From: CBDCPI01 sp965220245
GTDB lineage: Bacteria; Chloroflexota; Dehalococcoidia; Lucifugimonadales; UBA3495
Direction: 5' to 3'
DNA: 64,000 bases
Assembly (NCBI GenBank): GCA_965220245.1
Contig: CBDCPI010000008.1
Coordinates: forward strand, 682,001 to 746,000
Shown piece after piece: positions 48,672 to 57,213 of the stretch. Both the position numbers and the translations under genes were made by a program. Numbering within the stretch: position 1 is the first letter of the stretch; each line of letters opens with the position of its first letter. The notes below the pieces were generated by a model that did not search any database, was not told the DNA's origin, and saw only the letters and a list, made by a program, of their open reading frames with translations.

Positions 48672-48875
48672 ATGAATTCGCAAAGATTTAAAGACCACGA
48701 TGGAAATGTTCGTAGATTCTTTCAAGAGGCAGACCTATATTTCGAAAATACCAAGATTCCGCGACCGAAACCGGATTCACCGTCAATAGTGAAACAGCGA
48801 CAGTTTCGTCGTTTGCCTCATCTCGTGGCAACTAACAAGACGGCCGGGTACGTTACGAATGCCAACTTGGGGTGA
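48672..48875 (+). CDS. Small hypothetical protein upstream of the protease gene
   Basis: This 67-residue basic protein (NSQRFKDHDGNVRRFFQEAD, then ENTKIPRPKPDS) overlaps the Clp-fold protease gene by 17 bases. No family was recognised. Composition here is more A+T-rich than in the corrinoid genes on either side, which suggests an inserted module. It might be a partner or substrate of the protease. Confidence 0.45.
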   Translation: MNSQRFKDHDGNVRRFFQEADLYFENTKIPRPKPDSPSIVKQRQFRRLPHLVATNKTAGYVTNANLG

Positions 48876-49788
48876 ACTCCTTGAGGAGCTGAGCAGTTTA
48901 ACCGCCCCTAGGATTGACGCATACGACCTCGTGCGTCGACGGTCAATATCCAATTTGCACGCATATACTGGAAGAAACACGGTGGTCTATGCTGCCGGTC
49001 ACCTGCAGCGAGCTGAGGACCCCTCACTTACGGCGATCGACCACTCAGATATTACAGGGTTTATGGAAACCGTCCACGGTCTCTCCGGAGCGGACTTAGA
49101 CCTAATAGTCCACAGTCCTGGCGGTTCAGTAGAGGCTGCGGAGTCAATCGGCGAATACTTGAGACAGTCGTTTAACCACATCAGGATATTCGTCCCACAC
49201 ATGGCGATGTCGGCTGCTGCGTTACTTTGTTTAATCGGCAATGAGATCCACCTGGCGGCTCATTCTTATCTTGGTCCTATAGACCCTCAATTCCTACTTC
49301 AAACCGCGTACGGATACCGGTGGGTCCCGGCCCAGGCGATCTTGGAGCAGTTCGAGCAAGCCAGGGTTGCCTGTCTGAACGATCCCAATGAATATACCGT
49401 TTGGGCGGACATGCTCCGGCAGTATGGCCCGGGGCTCTTGGTTGAATGCAAGAACGCATCAGATCTATCTGAATCAGTGGCAAAGTATTGGCTTTCCCTA
49501 TATATGTTCAACGGTCTTCCAACACAGGATCGGGAGCGGTATTCCCAAGAGATTGCTGGATACTTCGCCAACCACAGTACGCATTTGACCCATGCCCGGG
49601 GAATCTACGCGGAAGAGCTTCGTGAATTTAACGATAAATTTGCAGTCTATGATCTAGATTCGGATGCGCAATTATACGAGCTAGTTCTGACGGTCTATTA
49701 TTCGTTGATGCACACTTTTTCCAACACCCGGGCTGCTAAGATCATTGAAAATCACGCAGATAACTCCTACATCATCCTTACTCCATAA
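48859..49788 (+). CDS. SDH-family Clp-fold serine protease
   Basis: This 309-residue protein has the ClpP/crotonase-like core of the SDH family (PF01972): LIVHSPGGSVEAAESIGEYL with the oxyanion loop HSPGGS at 85-90, VPHMAMSAAALLCLIGNEI with Ser118, and AHSYLGPIDPQF with His135 and Asp142. It is soluble by sequence and may be membrane-associated in other species. Its substrate is unknown. It sits between cbiX and cbiD on the same strand, is not a corrinoid gene, and differs in base composition, so it is likely an insertion into the operon. Confidence 0.8.
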   Translation: MPTWGELLEELSSLTAPRIDAYDLVRRRSISNLHAYTGRNTVVYAAGHLQRAEDPSLTAIDHSDITGFMETVHGLSGADLDLIVHSPGGSVEAAESIGEYLRQSFNHIRIFVPHMAMSAAALLCLIGNEIHLAAHSYLGPIDPQFLLQTAYGYRWVPAQAILEQFEQARVACLNDPNEYTVWADMLRQYGPGLLVECKNASDLSESVAKYWLSLYMFNGLPTQDRERYSQEIAGYFANHSTHLTHARGIYAEELREFNDKFAVYDLDSDAQLYELVLTVYYSLMHTFSNTRAAKIIENHADNSYIILTP

Positions 49789-49803
49789 GAAAACTGAATA
49801 CCG

Positions 49804-51021
49804 ATGAGAGAAGATACACCACCTATCTCCCCGCCCGAAAGCGACTACAGCCGCCAGACGGTGCGCGGCCGCGGGATGCGCACCGGGTATACCACCGGCT
49901 CCTGCGCAGCGGCGGCGGCCAAGGCGGCTACCATGGCGCTGCTGTCGGGGGAGAAAGTGGAACGGGTCACCATCCACTTACCCGTCGGCCGGGACGTGGA
50001 GTTTCAAGTGCATCGGTGTCAGACGTTAAACGACGGGCGACGGGTGATGTGCTCGGTGATCAAAGACGGCGGAGACGACCCCGACGCCACCCACGGGGCC
50101 GAGATCTGTTGCACCGTGTCGGTTGCACCGGGGTCTGTGTCAAGTGACCGGCTCAGGATCGTCGGCGGTCCCGGCGTGGGCACGGTTACCAGGCCCGGCA
50201 CCGGTATCGACATGGGGGAACCGGCCGTCACCCGCGTGCCCCGCCGGATGATCACCGAGTCGGTGCTGGAAGCGGCCGACGCGGCGGGCTTGGACTTGGA
50301 CCAGTCGGTCATTGTCGAGATTTCAGTGCCCGGCGGGGAGGAAATCGCCCTGAAGACCACCAACGCCCGGCTGGGGGTGTTGGGCGGCATTTCCATTCTG
50401 GGCAGCACCGGCGTAGTGCAACCCTACTCCACCGCGGCTTGGCGGGCCAGCGTCCACCTAGCCATCGACGTTGCCGCCACCAACGGCTTAGAACACCTAG
50501 TGCTTTCCACCGGCACCCGTAGCGAGGAATTCGCCAAGTCCCGGCTGGACCTTCCCGACATGGCCTACGTGGAGGCCGGCATCTTCAGCGGCCCGTCGAT
50601 GAAACGGTGCGTGATGCGGGAGGTTCCCCGGGCTACCCATGTGGGGATGATCGGAAAGTTCTCCAAGATGGCTATGGGCTACTTCGTGACCCACGTCGCG
50701 GGGAACCAGGTCGACTGCGGCTACTTGGCCGACCTTGCGGGAGAATGCGGCGCGCCCCCGGAGGTCCAAGCGGAGATGCGGCAAGCAAGCTCGGGGCGTC
50801 ATTTTCAGGAAATCGCCCAGTCCCACGGCCTGCTGTCCCTCTTTCCGGTCTTGTGCCAGCGGGTGTGCGACGCCAGTCTGGAGTACTTGGGAGACAGCGC
50901 CGGGTCGTTGATTGTGGACGCTATGTGCTTTGACTTCGACGGGACCTTGCTGGGCAGCGCCTCCACCTCCCCCGGCGGCGTCCCTCTAGTCTCCCCCTCC
51001 GGCTCGGCCTCCGGTGGCTAG
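49804..51021 (+). CDS. cbiD: Cobalt-precorrin-5B C1-methyltransferase
   Basis: This 405-residue enzyme methylates C1 of the corrin ring in the oxygen-independent pathway. The diagnostic start is GRGMRTGYTTGSCAAAAAKA; other blocks are GGPGVGTVTRPGTGIDMGEP, AVTRVPRRMI, VPGGEEIALKTTNARLGVLG and GMIGKFSKMAMGYFVTHV. A C-terminal Ser/Pro-rich tail follows. It starts 15 bases after the protease stop and overlaps cbiT by eight bases. CbiD presence fixes the pathway as cobalt-early. Confidence 0.95.
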   Translation: MREDTPPISPPESDYSRQTVRGRGMRTGYTTGSCAAAAAKAATMALLSGEKVERVTIHLPVGRDVEFQVHRCQTLNDGRRVMCSVIKDGGDDPDATHGAEICCTVSVAPGSVSSDRLRIVGGPGVGTVTRPGTGIDMGEPAVTRVPRRMITESVLEAADAAGLDLDQSVIVEISVPGGEEIALKTTNARLGVLGGISILGSTGVVQPYSTAAWRASVHLAIDVAATNGLEHLVLSTGTRSEEFAKSRLDLPDMAYVEAGIFSGPSMKRCVMREVPRATHVGMIGKFSKMAMGYFVTHVAGNQVDCGYLADLAGECGAPPEVQAEMRQASSGRHFQEIAQSHGLLSLFPVLCQRVCDASLEYLGDSAGSLIVDAMCFDFDGTLLGSASTSPGGVPLVSPSGSASGG

Positions 51022-51658
51022 GAATCTGGAGGACTCCACTGCCTATACCTTTCTTGCCAATACCCAAGGCCAGCGCCGCCTCGGCCTCCCCGACGCGGCC
51101 TTCGAGCAGCGCAAACCTCTAAAGGGCCAGATCACCAAGCGCGAAGTGCGGGCCGTGTCCCTGTACTCATTGGGCTTGAGGCCAGATAGCATAGTCTGGG
51201 ATATTGGGGCTGGCACCGGCTCGGTCGCTATTGAGGCGGCCCAAATCGCGTACCAGGGCGCCATTTACGCGGTCGAGAGAGACCAGCCCAGCCTGCCGCT
51301 GCTGGAACGCAACGTAGCGCGCTGGGGAGCTTCCAACGTCCAGGTGATGCCGGGAGAGGCGCCGGAAGTGCTGGAAAGCCTACCCGACCCCGATGCGGTG
51401 TTTATCGGCGGCAGCGGCGGCAGGTTGCTGGAGATACTGGACGCGGCAGGCCGGCGGCTTCAGCCCGGAGGCAGCATCGTGGTTAACCTGGCGGTCTTGG
51501 AGCGCACCCAGGACACCTACCGCCAGCTAAAGACCTTGGGGTTGTTCACCGAACTCACCATGGTCAGCGCCGCCCGGGGCAAGGAGATGGCAGACGGGAC
51601 GACGCGGCTGGATGCCCAAAACCCGGTGTTTATCGTAACCGCCCGGCGCGGGGACTAG
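51014..51658 (+). CDS. cbiT: Cobalt-precorrin-6B/7 C15-methyltransferase (decarboxylating), CbiT
   Basis: This 214-residue Rossmann-fold methyltransferase begins at GTG. Motifs: QITKREVRAVSLYSLGLRPD, AdoMet site VWDIGAGTGSVAIEAAQI, acid loop YAVERD and DAVFIGGSGGRLLEIL. CbiT methylates C15 and decarboxylates the C12 acetate. It is the single-domain form, so a separate CbiE for C5 methylation is expected but is not in this operon. It overlaps the cbiD end by eight bases; cbiL follows after three bases. Confidence 0.92.
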   Translation: MARNLEDSTAYTFLANTQGQRRLGLPDAAFEQRKPLKGQITKREVRAVSLYSLGLRPDSIVWDIGAGTGSVAIEAAQIAYQGAIYAVERDQPSLPLLERNVARWGASNVQVMPGEAPEVLESLPDPDAVFIGGSGGRLLEILDAAGRRLQPGGSIVVNLAVLERTQDTYRQLKTLGLFTELTMVSAARGKEMADGTTRLDAQNPVFIVTARRGD

Positions 51659-51661
51659 GGC

Positions 51662-52387
51662 TTGAACACCGCCTCATCGACCGTTACCTCCGGTTGCTTG
51701 TTTGGCGTCGGCGTGGGGCCCGGCGACCCGGAACTGCTGACTCTTAAGGCTTTGCGCATAGTCCAGCAGGTGCCGGTGGTGTGCGTGCCCCAGTCCGATA
51801 CGCAACGGGACAGCTATGCCCTCAGCATTGTCAGCCAATTCCTAGACCTAGCTCGTCAGGAGGTCTTGCGGCTGCCCTTCCCCGTCGACGACCCCAAAGG
51901 CGCGGCTGAGGTGTGGGAAAATGCCGCTGAGACCTTGGCAGAGTTGCTTTATCAGGGGCGTGACGTGGCTTTTTTGACTGAAGGCGACCCGATGCTTTAC
52001 AGCACCTTCTCCTACGTGCTGGAAGGTATTCGGAGTTCCCACCCGGACCTCCGAGTGGAGATAGTGCCAGGGGTGTCTTCGGTCATGGCCGCAGCGGCCA
52101 GTGGCGGCGTGGCTCTGGCATCCCAAGGCCAGCGCTTGGCCGTGCTCCCGGCGGTCTACGGGATGGACGACCTTGCCCAAGCCATTGCCAACTACGATAC
52201 TATTGTCTTAATGAAAGTGAACCGGACCCTGGTCCAATCATTGGCCAACCTGGAATCTCTGGGCTTGGCCGACAAGGCCATCTACGTGCGCCGGGTCTCG
52301 ACTCCAAGAGAGCAAGTGGTCAAGGATATGGGCCAGCTTACCGAACAGGATATGGACTACTTTTCCTTGTTGATCATCAAGAACTAG
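51662..52387 (+). CDS. cbiL: Cobalt-precorrin-2 C20-methyltransferase
   Basis: This 241-residue tetrapyrrole methyltransferase begins at TTG. Features: GVGVGPGDPELLTLKALRIV, the GD loop LTEGDPMLYSTFSYV and EIVPGVSSVMAAAASGGV, then MKVNRTL and FSLLIIKN. It adds the C20 methyl to cobalt-precorrin-2. The P-loop-like GxGxGD and GDP motifs are standard for the family. It is followed by a 187-base gap before cbiF that holds no recognised gene. Confidence 0.93.
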   Translation: MNTASSTVTSGCLFGVGVGPGDPELLTLKALRIVQQVPVVCVPQSDTQRDSYALSIVSQFLDLARQEVLRLPFPVDDPKGAAEVWENAAETLAELLYQGRDVAFLTEGDPMLYSTFSYVLEGIRSSHPDLRVEIVPGVSSVMAAAASGGVALASQGQRLAVLPAVYGMDDLAQAIANYDTIVLMKVNRTLVQSLANLESLGLADKAIYVRRVSTPREQVVKDMGQLTEQDMDYFSLLIIKN

Positions 52388-52574
52388 TGGTCCAAAATCT
52401 TTGAAATTGATGGTTAGTCGATATTAGCGTGATTGTCGGCAATAGGATGTCCACAAGGGACGCCCCTACAGAACAGGCCACCGTTGGTAGTTGGTAGGGA
52501 GAACCCTTGTGGTTGCCCGGTTTATGCTCGTAAACAACCGGATTTCAGCCGCAGATTACCAAGAGGCGAAAGTA

Positions 52575-53417
52575 ATGACCGAAGAGCGAGGGAAAGTCTA
52601 CTTTGTGGGCGGAGGACCGGGGGACCCGGAGCTCTTGACTCTTAAGGCCAAACGGATTATCGAGTCGGCCGACGTAGTAATCTACGCCGATTCTCTGGTG
52701 CATCCCTCCATTGCCGAGCTTGCCCGGCCCGGGGCGGAAGTCTACGGCAGCAAAGACCTCACCCTGGGAGAGATCATGGCCTTGATCGTGGAGGCCGTGG
52801 CCCAAGGTAAGCAAGTGGCCCGGATACAAAGCGGCGATCCGGCGATCTACGGCGCCATCTTGGAACAAATGCGGGTGCTGGAACGGGAAGGCATCGAGTA
52901 CGAGATTATCCCCGGCGTAAGCTCAGCATTCGCCGCGGCCGCGGTTCTTAAAGCCGAGCTTACCGTCCCCGAGGTCTCGCAGACGGTTATTCTGACCCGG
53001 GCCGAAGGCCGGGTGGCCATGCCCCCGCGGGAACAACTGCGGGACTTGGCGGCCCACGGCTGCACCCTGGTAATTTTCTTGAGTATCACCCGTATGGCGC
53101 GAATCGTCCGGGAGTTGCGCGCGGCGGGTTACGCCAAAGAGACCCCGGTGGCCGTAGTGTACCGGGTTGGTTGGCCCGACCAGCAAGTAGTCCGGGGTAC
53201 CCTGGCCGATATTGCGCCCAAGGTTAGGGAAGCGAAGATCACTCTGCAAGCCTTGATTCTAGTGGGGCAAGCTCTGGACCCGTCGCTCCGGCAACCGGAC
53301 CAACCCCAGGAAACATCGGCAACCTCTCACCTGTACGCCGCCGACTACACCCACCGCTACCGCCGGGCCGGTACCCGGGCCACGGCTCCGGCCTCTCTCA
53401 GCCCAGATGCCTCTTAG
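52575..53417 (+). CDS. cbiF: Cobalt-precorrin-4 C11-methyltransferase
   Basis: This 280-residue methyltransferase has VYFVGGGPGDPELLTLKAKR, YADSLVHPS, RIQSGDPAIYGAILEQMR and IIPGVSSAFAAAAVLKAELT, typical of CbiF/CobM. It methylates C11. The ATG at 52575 is preceded by GAGGCGAAAG; an earlier in-frame TTG adds 28 non-homologous residues and is rejected. The C-terminal tail (residues 240-280) is Thr/Ala-rich and of no known function. A MITE begins one base after the stop codon. Confidence 0.93.
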   Translation: MTEERGKVYFVGGGPGDPELLTLKAKRIIESADVVIYADSLVHPSIAELARPGAEVYGSKDLTLGEIMALIVEAVAQGKQVARIQSGDPAIYGAILEQMRVLEREGIEYEIIPGVSSAFAAAAVLKAELTVPEVSQTVILTRAEGRVAMPPREQLRDLAAHGCTLVIFLSITRMARIVRELRAAGYAKETPVAVVYRVGWPDQQVVRGTLADIAPKVREAKITLQALILVGQALDPSLRQPDQPQETSATSHLYAADYTHRYRRAGTRATAPASLSPDAS

Positions 53418-53570
53418 AAGGTGTCTAAAAACCAATTGCGGCCCGTCCCTGTCATTCCGAACGGAGTGAGGAATCTAAAATGCTTGGGCAACAGCAGGCT
53501 CAAGGAGTTTAGACCCTTCGCTTTGCTCAGGGTGACAGGTGATCGGTTGTGAGGACTTATTAAACACTCT
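53418..53570. mobile_element. MITE-like repeat, family B (copy B5), inside the corrinoid operon
   Basis: It starts AAGGTGTCTAAAAACC and ends TAAACACTCT, imperfect inverted ends like the copy at 4641-4800. The core holds TCATTCCGAACGGAGTGAGG and TTTAGACCCTTCGCTTTGCT then CAGGGTGACAG. It separates cbiF and cbiG by 164 bases, so operon mRNA would fold the strong hairpin there. Confidence 0.7.
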
Positions 53571-53584
53571 ATTAGAGGTCTTTG

Positions 53585-54820
53585 GTGACCACCAAAGAAG
53601 GGGGTACAACGGGAATCGTGGCTATCTCCCGCGCTGGGGCGGGGTTGGCCCGTACCTTGGCAGCCTCCCTGACCAGTCAAGTTAGCCTCCACCTAGACCG
53701 CCGCTTTGTCCAACCCCCTGAGGTTGCATCGCTCTTCGACCTACCGGCGCGGCCGGTGGTGCAGCAGGCCTTCAGGGACTACCAGCGGTTGGTGCTGTTC
53801 ATGCCCGTCGGCGCAGCCGTGCGGCTTTTGGCTCCGTGTCTAGACAGTAAGCGTAAGGACCCGGCAGTGGTGTGCGTCGACGATTCCGGGCGTTTCGCGG
53901 TTAGCCTGCTTTCGGGCCACCAAGGAGGCGCCGACCAGTTGGCCCAAGAGGTAGCCCAAGCCCTGGGCGCCATGCCGGTGGTGACTTCCGCCTCCCAGGT
54001 AATGGGGCTTCCGGCGGTGGACTTGCTGGGCCGGGAGTTCGGCTGGCAGGTGGAGGCTTCGCCTCTGGCGATAACCAGGGCCAGCGCCGCGGTGGTTAAT
54101 GGTGAGCCGGTGGCGGTGTATCAGAATGCCGGAGAGCCCGATTGGTGGCCCCAAGGTCAACAACTGCCAGCCAGCTTTAGCGTCTTGGACTCCCCGGAAA
54201 TTCTAGTGGAGGCCCTTGCCGAAGAAAGTTGCGCGGCCGCATTGGTTATCACCGACCGCATAAGGGCGCCGCTGGAAGAGCCTCCCAGCGCAGGCACATC
54301 GGCCCGGAGCCGAATCCCGGTGGTCATTTACCGGCCACGCAGTTTGGTGGTAGGGATGGGCTGTCGGCGCGGAGTCCCGATGGCGGAACTAGAAGCTCTT
54401 CTAGTCCGCACCTTCGCCGCCTATGACATCGCGGCCTCCAGCCTAAGGTGCATTGCTACTGCCGAGTTGAAGAAGGACGAGCCGGGTATTCAAGAATTGG
54501 CCCGCAAGTATGGTGTGCCCATGATGTGCTATAGCGCCGAGGAGTTGAACTCGGTATTCGCTGAAGGACTCGGCGGAGACCCCGCTGCCCCAGACAAAAA
54601 CCCGGTTTCTCAGAAGGTGGCCGAGGAAAGAAACTCTGAGACGGGGGCCACGCCTCGGCCGCGGGTCCACGAATTGCTGGGCATGTGGGGAGTATCCGAG
54701 CCGGCCGCACTGTTAGCCTCCGGCAGCCGCGAGTTGCTGGTGGCGCGGGTCAAGACCAGCCAGGCCACCATAGCCGTGTGCCGGGTAGAGTTTAGTGCGA
54801 GACCTTATGAACCAAGCTGA
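53585..54820 (+). CDS. cbiG: Cobalt-precorrin-5A hydrolase (CbiG)
   Basis: This 411-residue protein opens the delta-lactone of cobalt-precorrin-5A, releasing acetaldehyde. N-terminal conserved pieces: FMPVGAAVRLLAPCLDSKRK, VVCVDDSGRFAVSLLSGHQG, GGADQLAQEVAQAL. The C-terminal CbiG_C domain: VVGMGCRRGVPMAELEALL and ELKKDEPGIQELARKYG. A linker of about 40 residues between the two domains carries PSAGTSARSR. The start at GTG 53585 (or TTG 53582) is not certain. It overlaps cbiH, so the two are coupled. Confidence 0.9.
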   Translation: MTTKEGGTTGIVAISRAGAGLARTLAASLTSQVSLHLDRRFVQPPEVASLFDLPARPVVQQAFRDYQRLVLFMPVGAAVRLLAPCLDSKRKDPAVVCVDDSGRFAVSLLSGHQGGADQLAQEVAQALGAMPVVTSASQVMGLPAVDLLGREFGWQVEASPLAITRASAAVVNGEPVAVYQNAGEPDWWPQGQQLPASFSVLDSPEILVEALAEESCAAALVITDRIRAPLEEPPSAGTSARSRIPVVIYRPRSLVVGMGCRRGVPMAELEALLVRTFAAYDIAASSLRCIATAELKKDEPGIQELARKYGVPMMCYSAEELNSVFAEGLGGDPAAPDKNPVSQKVAEERNSETGATPRPRVHELLGMWGVSEPAALLASGSRELLVARVKTSQATIAVCRVEFSARPYEPS

Positions 54821-55604
54821 TTCCGCCCCTGAAACGTCCAAACAAGGCAAGCTGTATTTGGTCGGCCTAGGGCCCGGGGGCTTGGAACACCTGACCCCGG
54901 CGGCCCGGACTGCCCTGCACGAAGCGGACTCGGTGGTGGGCTACCGGCCTTACGTCCAACAGGTGCTCTCCTTGGTGGAGGGAAAGGAACTGGTAGCTAT
55001 GGACTTGGGCCAAGAGTTGGATCGGGCTTCGCGGGCCGTTGACTTGGCTTTCCAAGGCCACAAGGTCGCGGTGGTGTCCTCGGGAGACTCCGGGATTTAC
55101 GGCATGGCTGGCCCCTTGTTCAAGGTCTTGGTGGACCGGGATTGGGACGGGGAAGCACCGGGGCTGGAGGTGGTGCCCGGGGTATCCGCCATGCAGGCGG
55201 CGGCCTCGCTGCTGGGCGCGCCGCTGATGCAGGACTTTTGCGCCATTAGCTTGAGCGACCTGCTCACCCCCTGGGAGAAGATCCAACAACGGCTGGAAGC
55301 CGCCGCCCAAGGGGACTTCGTGGTGGCCCTATACAACCCCCGCAGCCGGAAACGCAGCCACCAACTGCTGGAAGCCCGGCGCATTTTGCTGGGACACCGC
55401 TCCCCACAAACACCGGTCGGCATCGTGCGCGACGCCTACCGCACCGGCCAGAACGTCACCCTGACCGACCTGGAACACTTGGACGAAATGGTGGGAACGG
55501 TGGACATGGTCACCATTGTGGTGATCGGCAACTCCAATACGTTTGTCGACCACCACCGCATGGTAACCCCCAGAGGTTACGAGGCTAAGGAAGCGACACC
55601 GTAG
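54807..55604 (+). CDS. cbiH: Cobalt-precorrin-3B C17-methyltransferase
   Basis: This 265-residue enzyme methylates C17 with ring contraction. Motifs: LYLVGLGPGGLEHLTPAART, VVGYRPYVQQ, VVSSGDSGIYGMAGPLFKVL, EVVPGVSAMQAAASLLGAPL, CAISLSDLLTPW and VIGNSNTFV, all typical of CbiH/CobJ. The ATG at 54807 lies inside cbiG (overlap 14 bases); a GTG at 54795 is a possible earlier start. It is the last gene of the corrinoid run; the next gene, lipA, is on the other strand. Confidence 0.93.
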   Translation: MNQADSAPETSKQGKLYLVGLGPGGLEHLTPAARTALHEADSVVGYRPYVQQVLSLVEGKELVAMDLGQELDRASRAVDLAFQGHKVAVVSSGDSGIYGMAGPLFKVLVDRDWDGEAPGLEVVPGVSAMQAAASLLGAPLMQDFCAISLSDLLTPWEKIQQRLEAAAQGDFVVALYNPRSRKRSHQLLEARRILLGHRSPQTPVGIVRDAYRTGQNVTLTDLEHLDEMVGTVDMVTIVVIGNSNTFVDHHRMVTPRGYEAKEATP

Positions 55605-55619
55605 GGGAACAAACGCTGG

Positions 55620-56525
55620 CTACCCGCTCTTAGCCAGTTGAGGCAGGGCCGCCACGTGCTGCTGGTCGGCGTGGTAAGAGCTACGCACTAAAGGGCCCGC
55701 CGCCACGTGCTTGAAGCCCATGGCTTCTCCAGACTTGGCTAGTTCGGCGAATTCGTCCGGATGGTAAAAACGGTCGATTGCCACGTGCTTGGCCGACGGC
55801 CGCAGGTATTGGCCGATGGTCAACAGATCGCAGTCTACCGACCGCAGGTCCTCCATGGTTTCCAGGACTTCCTCCTTGGTTTCGCCCATGCCGACGATGA
55901 TGCCCGACTTGGTTACCGCCCCGGCGTCCATCTCTTTAGCTTTGGCCAATAGCTGTAGTGACAACTGGTAGTTGCCTCGGGGGCGGACCTTGGGAAATAT
56001 GCGCTTGGTGGACTCGATGTTATGGTTCAATACCTCGGGCCGGGCGTCCATGACTTTCTGTAACGCCAGCCACGAGCCGTCAAAGTCGGGAATCAGCACC
56101 TCGACCTTGCAGCCGGGCGCCTGCTCCCGGATCTTTTTGATACAAGAGGCGAAGATGAAAGCGCCGCCATCGGCCAAGTCGTCCCGGTTGACCGACGTGA
56201 TGACACAATAGCTGAGGCCCATGGCCTTTACCGTATCAGCTAAGCGCGAAGGCTCTTGGAGGTCGATTCCGGTAGGCCGTCCGGTGATGACCGCGCAGTA
56301 GTGGCAACGGCGAGTGCAGATGTCCCCCAGGATCATGAAGGTGGCCGTGCCCTGCTGCCAACATTCGCCGATGTTCGGGCAGTGTGCTTCCTCACAGACG
56401 GTGTGAAGCTGGCTGGTCTTCATTAGTTGCTTCAATTCGATGTAACGCGGGCTGCCCGGCGCCGGGACTTTTAACCACTGAGGCAACCTGGGTCTGGCAG
56501 CGACTTGACCTACCGTGTCATCCAT
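55620..56525 (-). CDS. lipA: Lipoyl synthase
   Basis: This 301-residue radical SAM enzyme inserts two sulfurs into protein-bound octanoate. The auxiliary cluster motif is Cys44, Cys49, Cys55 (CEEAHCPNIGEC) and the radical SAM cluster Cys70, Cys74, Cys77 (CTRRCHYC). VITSVNRDDLADGGA and the C-terminal VRSSYHADQQH (the serine ligand) are conserved. It is cytosolic. The gene stands alone; the 16-base gap to the convergent cbiH stop is notable. Confidence 0.96.
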   Translation of the reverse strand: MDDTVGQVAARPRLPQWLKVPAPGSPRYIELKQLMKTSQLHTVCEEAHCPNIGECWQQGTATFMILGDICTRRCHYCAVITGRPTGIDLQEPSRLADTVKAMGLSYCVITSVNRDDLADGGAFIFASCIKKIREQAPGCKVEVLIPDFDGSWLALQKVMDARPEVLNHNIESTKRIFPKVRPRGNYQLSLQLLAKAKEMDAGAVTKSGIIVGMGETKEEVLETMEDLRSVDCDLLTIGQYLRPSAKHVAIDRFYHPDEFAELAKSGEAMGFKHVAAGPLVRSSYHADQQHVAALPQLAKSG

Positions 56526-56601
56526 GTGCTCTCCCGAGAGGTCTTAACTTCAGCCAACTTATCCTTGGGCAGTGGAGGTGGAAGGCGATGAGTACCGGCG
56601 A

Positions 56602-57213
56602 TCACAACCCTTGCAAGCGCCGCGGCGCCACCCGGCGCCGTTCTGCGGTAATAATCGCATCAATGCTTGCTATTGTCCTTTCCAAGTTTCCATCGCTGTT
56701 GACTACTTTGTAGTCGAACTCCTCCACCCGGGCCAATTCATCCACTGCCGTCTGTAGCCGCAACTCCATGTCCTGGGCCTCGTCCTTACGGGCCTCTAGG
56801 CGGCAGCGTAATTCGTCGACGCTGCCGGGGACCATAAAAATGAACACGGCCTCCGGTTCCAGCCTCCGCACCGTGTCGGCCCCTTGCACGTCGACCTTCA
56901 ATATTACATCCTGCCCGGCCTCCAGTCCTTGGTGTACTTGACTGCGCGGAACGCCGTACCAACGCCCGTAGACCTCGGCGCATTCCAAGAACTGGTCGTT
57001 CTCCCTCATGTCGGCGAAGGTGGCGTCGTCCAAGAACAGGTAGTCCACTCCCTCTTGCTCCCCGGGCCGGGGAGGACGAGTGGTAGCGGTGACCGCAAAA
57101 TGCCAGTCCCGGTCCAGCGCCTTCAGACCAGCCAACGCAGCATCTTTACCCACCCCGGAGGGCCCGGACAGCACCACCAAGAGGAGAGGAGATGAATCTA
57201 GGCCGGGTGTCAT
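56602..57213 (-). CDS. gmk: Guanylate kinase
   Basis: This 203-residue P-loop enzyme phosphorylates GMP to GDP with ATP. Residues 17-24 are the P-loop GPSGVGKD, followed by VTATTRPPRPGEQEGVDYLF for GMP binding, then ECAEVYGRWYGVP and LKVDVQGADTVRR. The ATG overlaps the aroA stop in an ATGA, so it is translationally coupled to aroA. The C-terminal tail RRRVAPRRLQGL is basic. The length is normal. Confidence 0.94.
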   Translation of the reverse strand: MTPGLDSSPLLLVVLSGPSGVGKDAALAGLKALDRDWHFAVTATTRPPRPGEQEGVDYLFLDDATFADMRENDQFLECAEVYGRWYGVPRSQVHQGLEAGQDVILKVDVQGADTVRRLEPEAVFIFMVPGSVDELRCRLEARKDEAQDMELRLQTAVDELARVEEFDYKVVNSDGNLERTIASIDAIITAERRRVAPRRLQGL

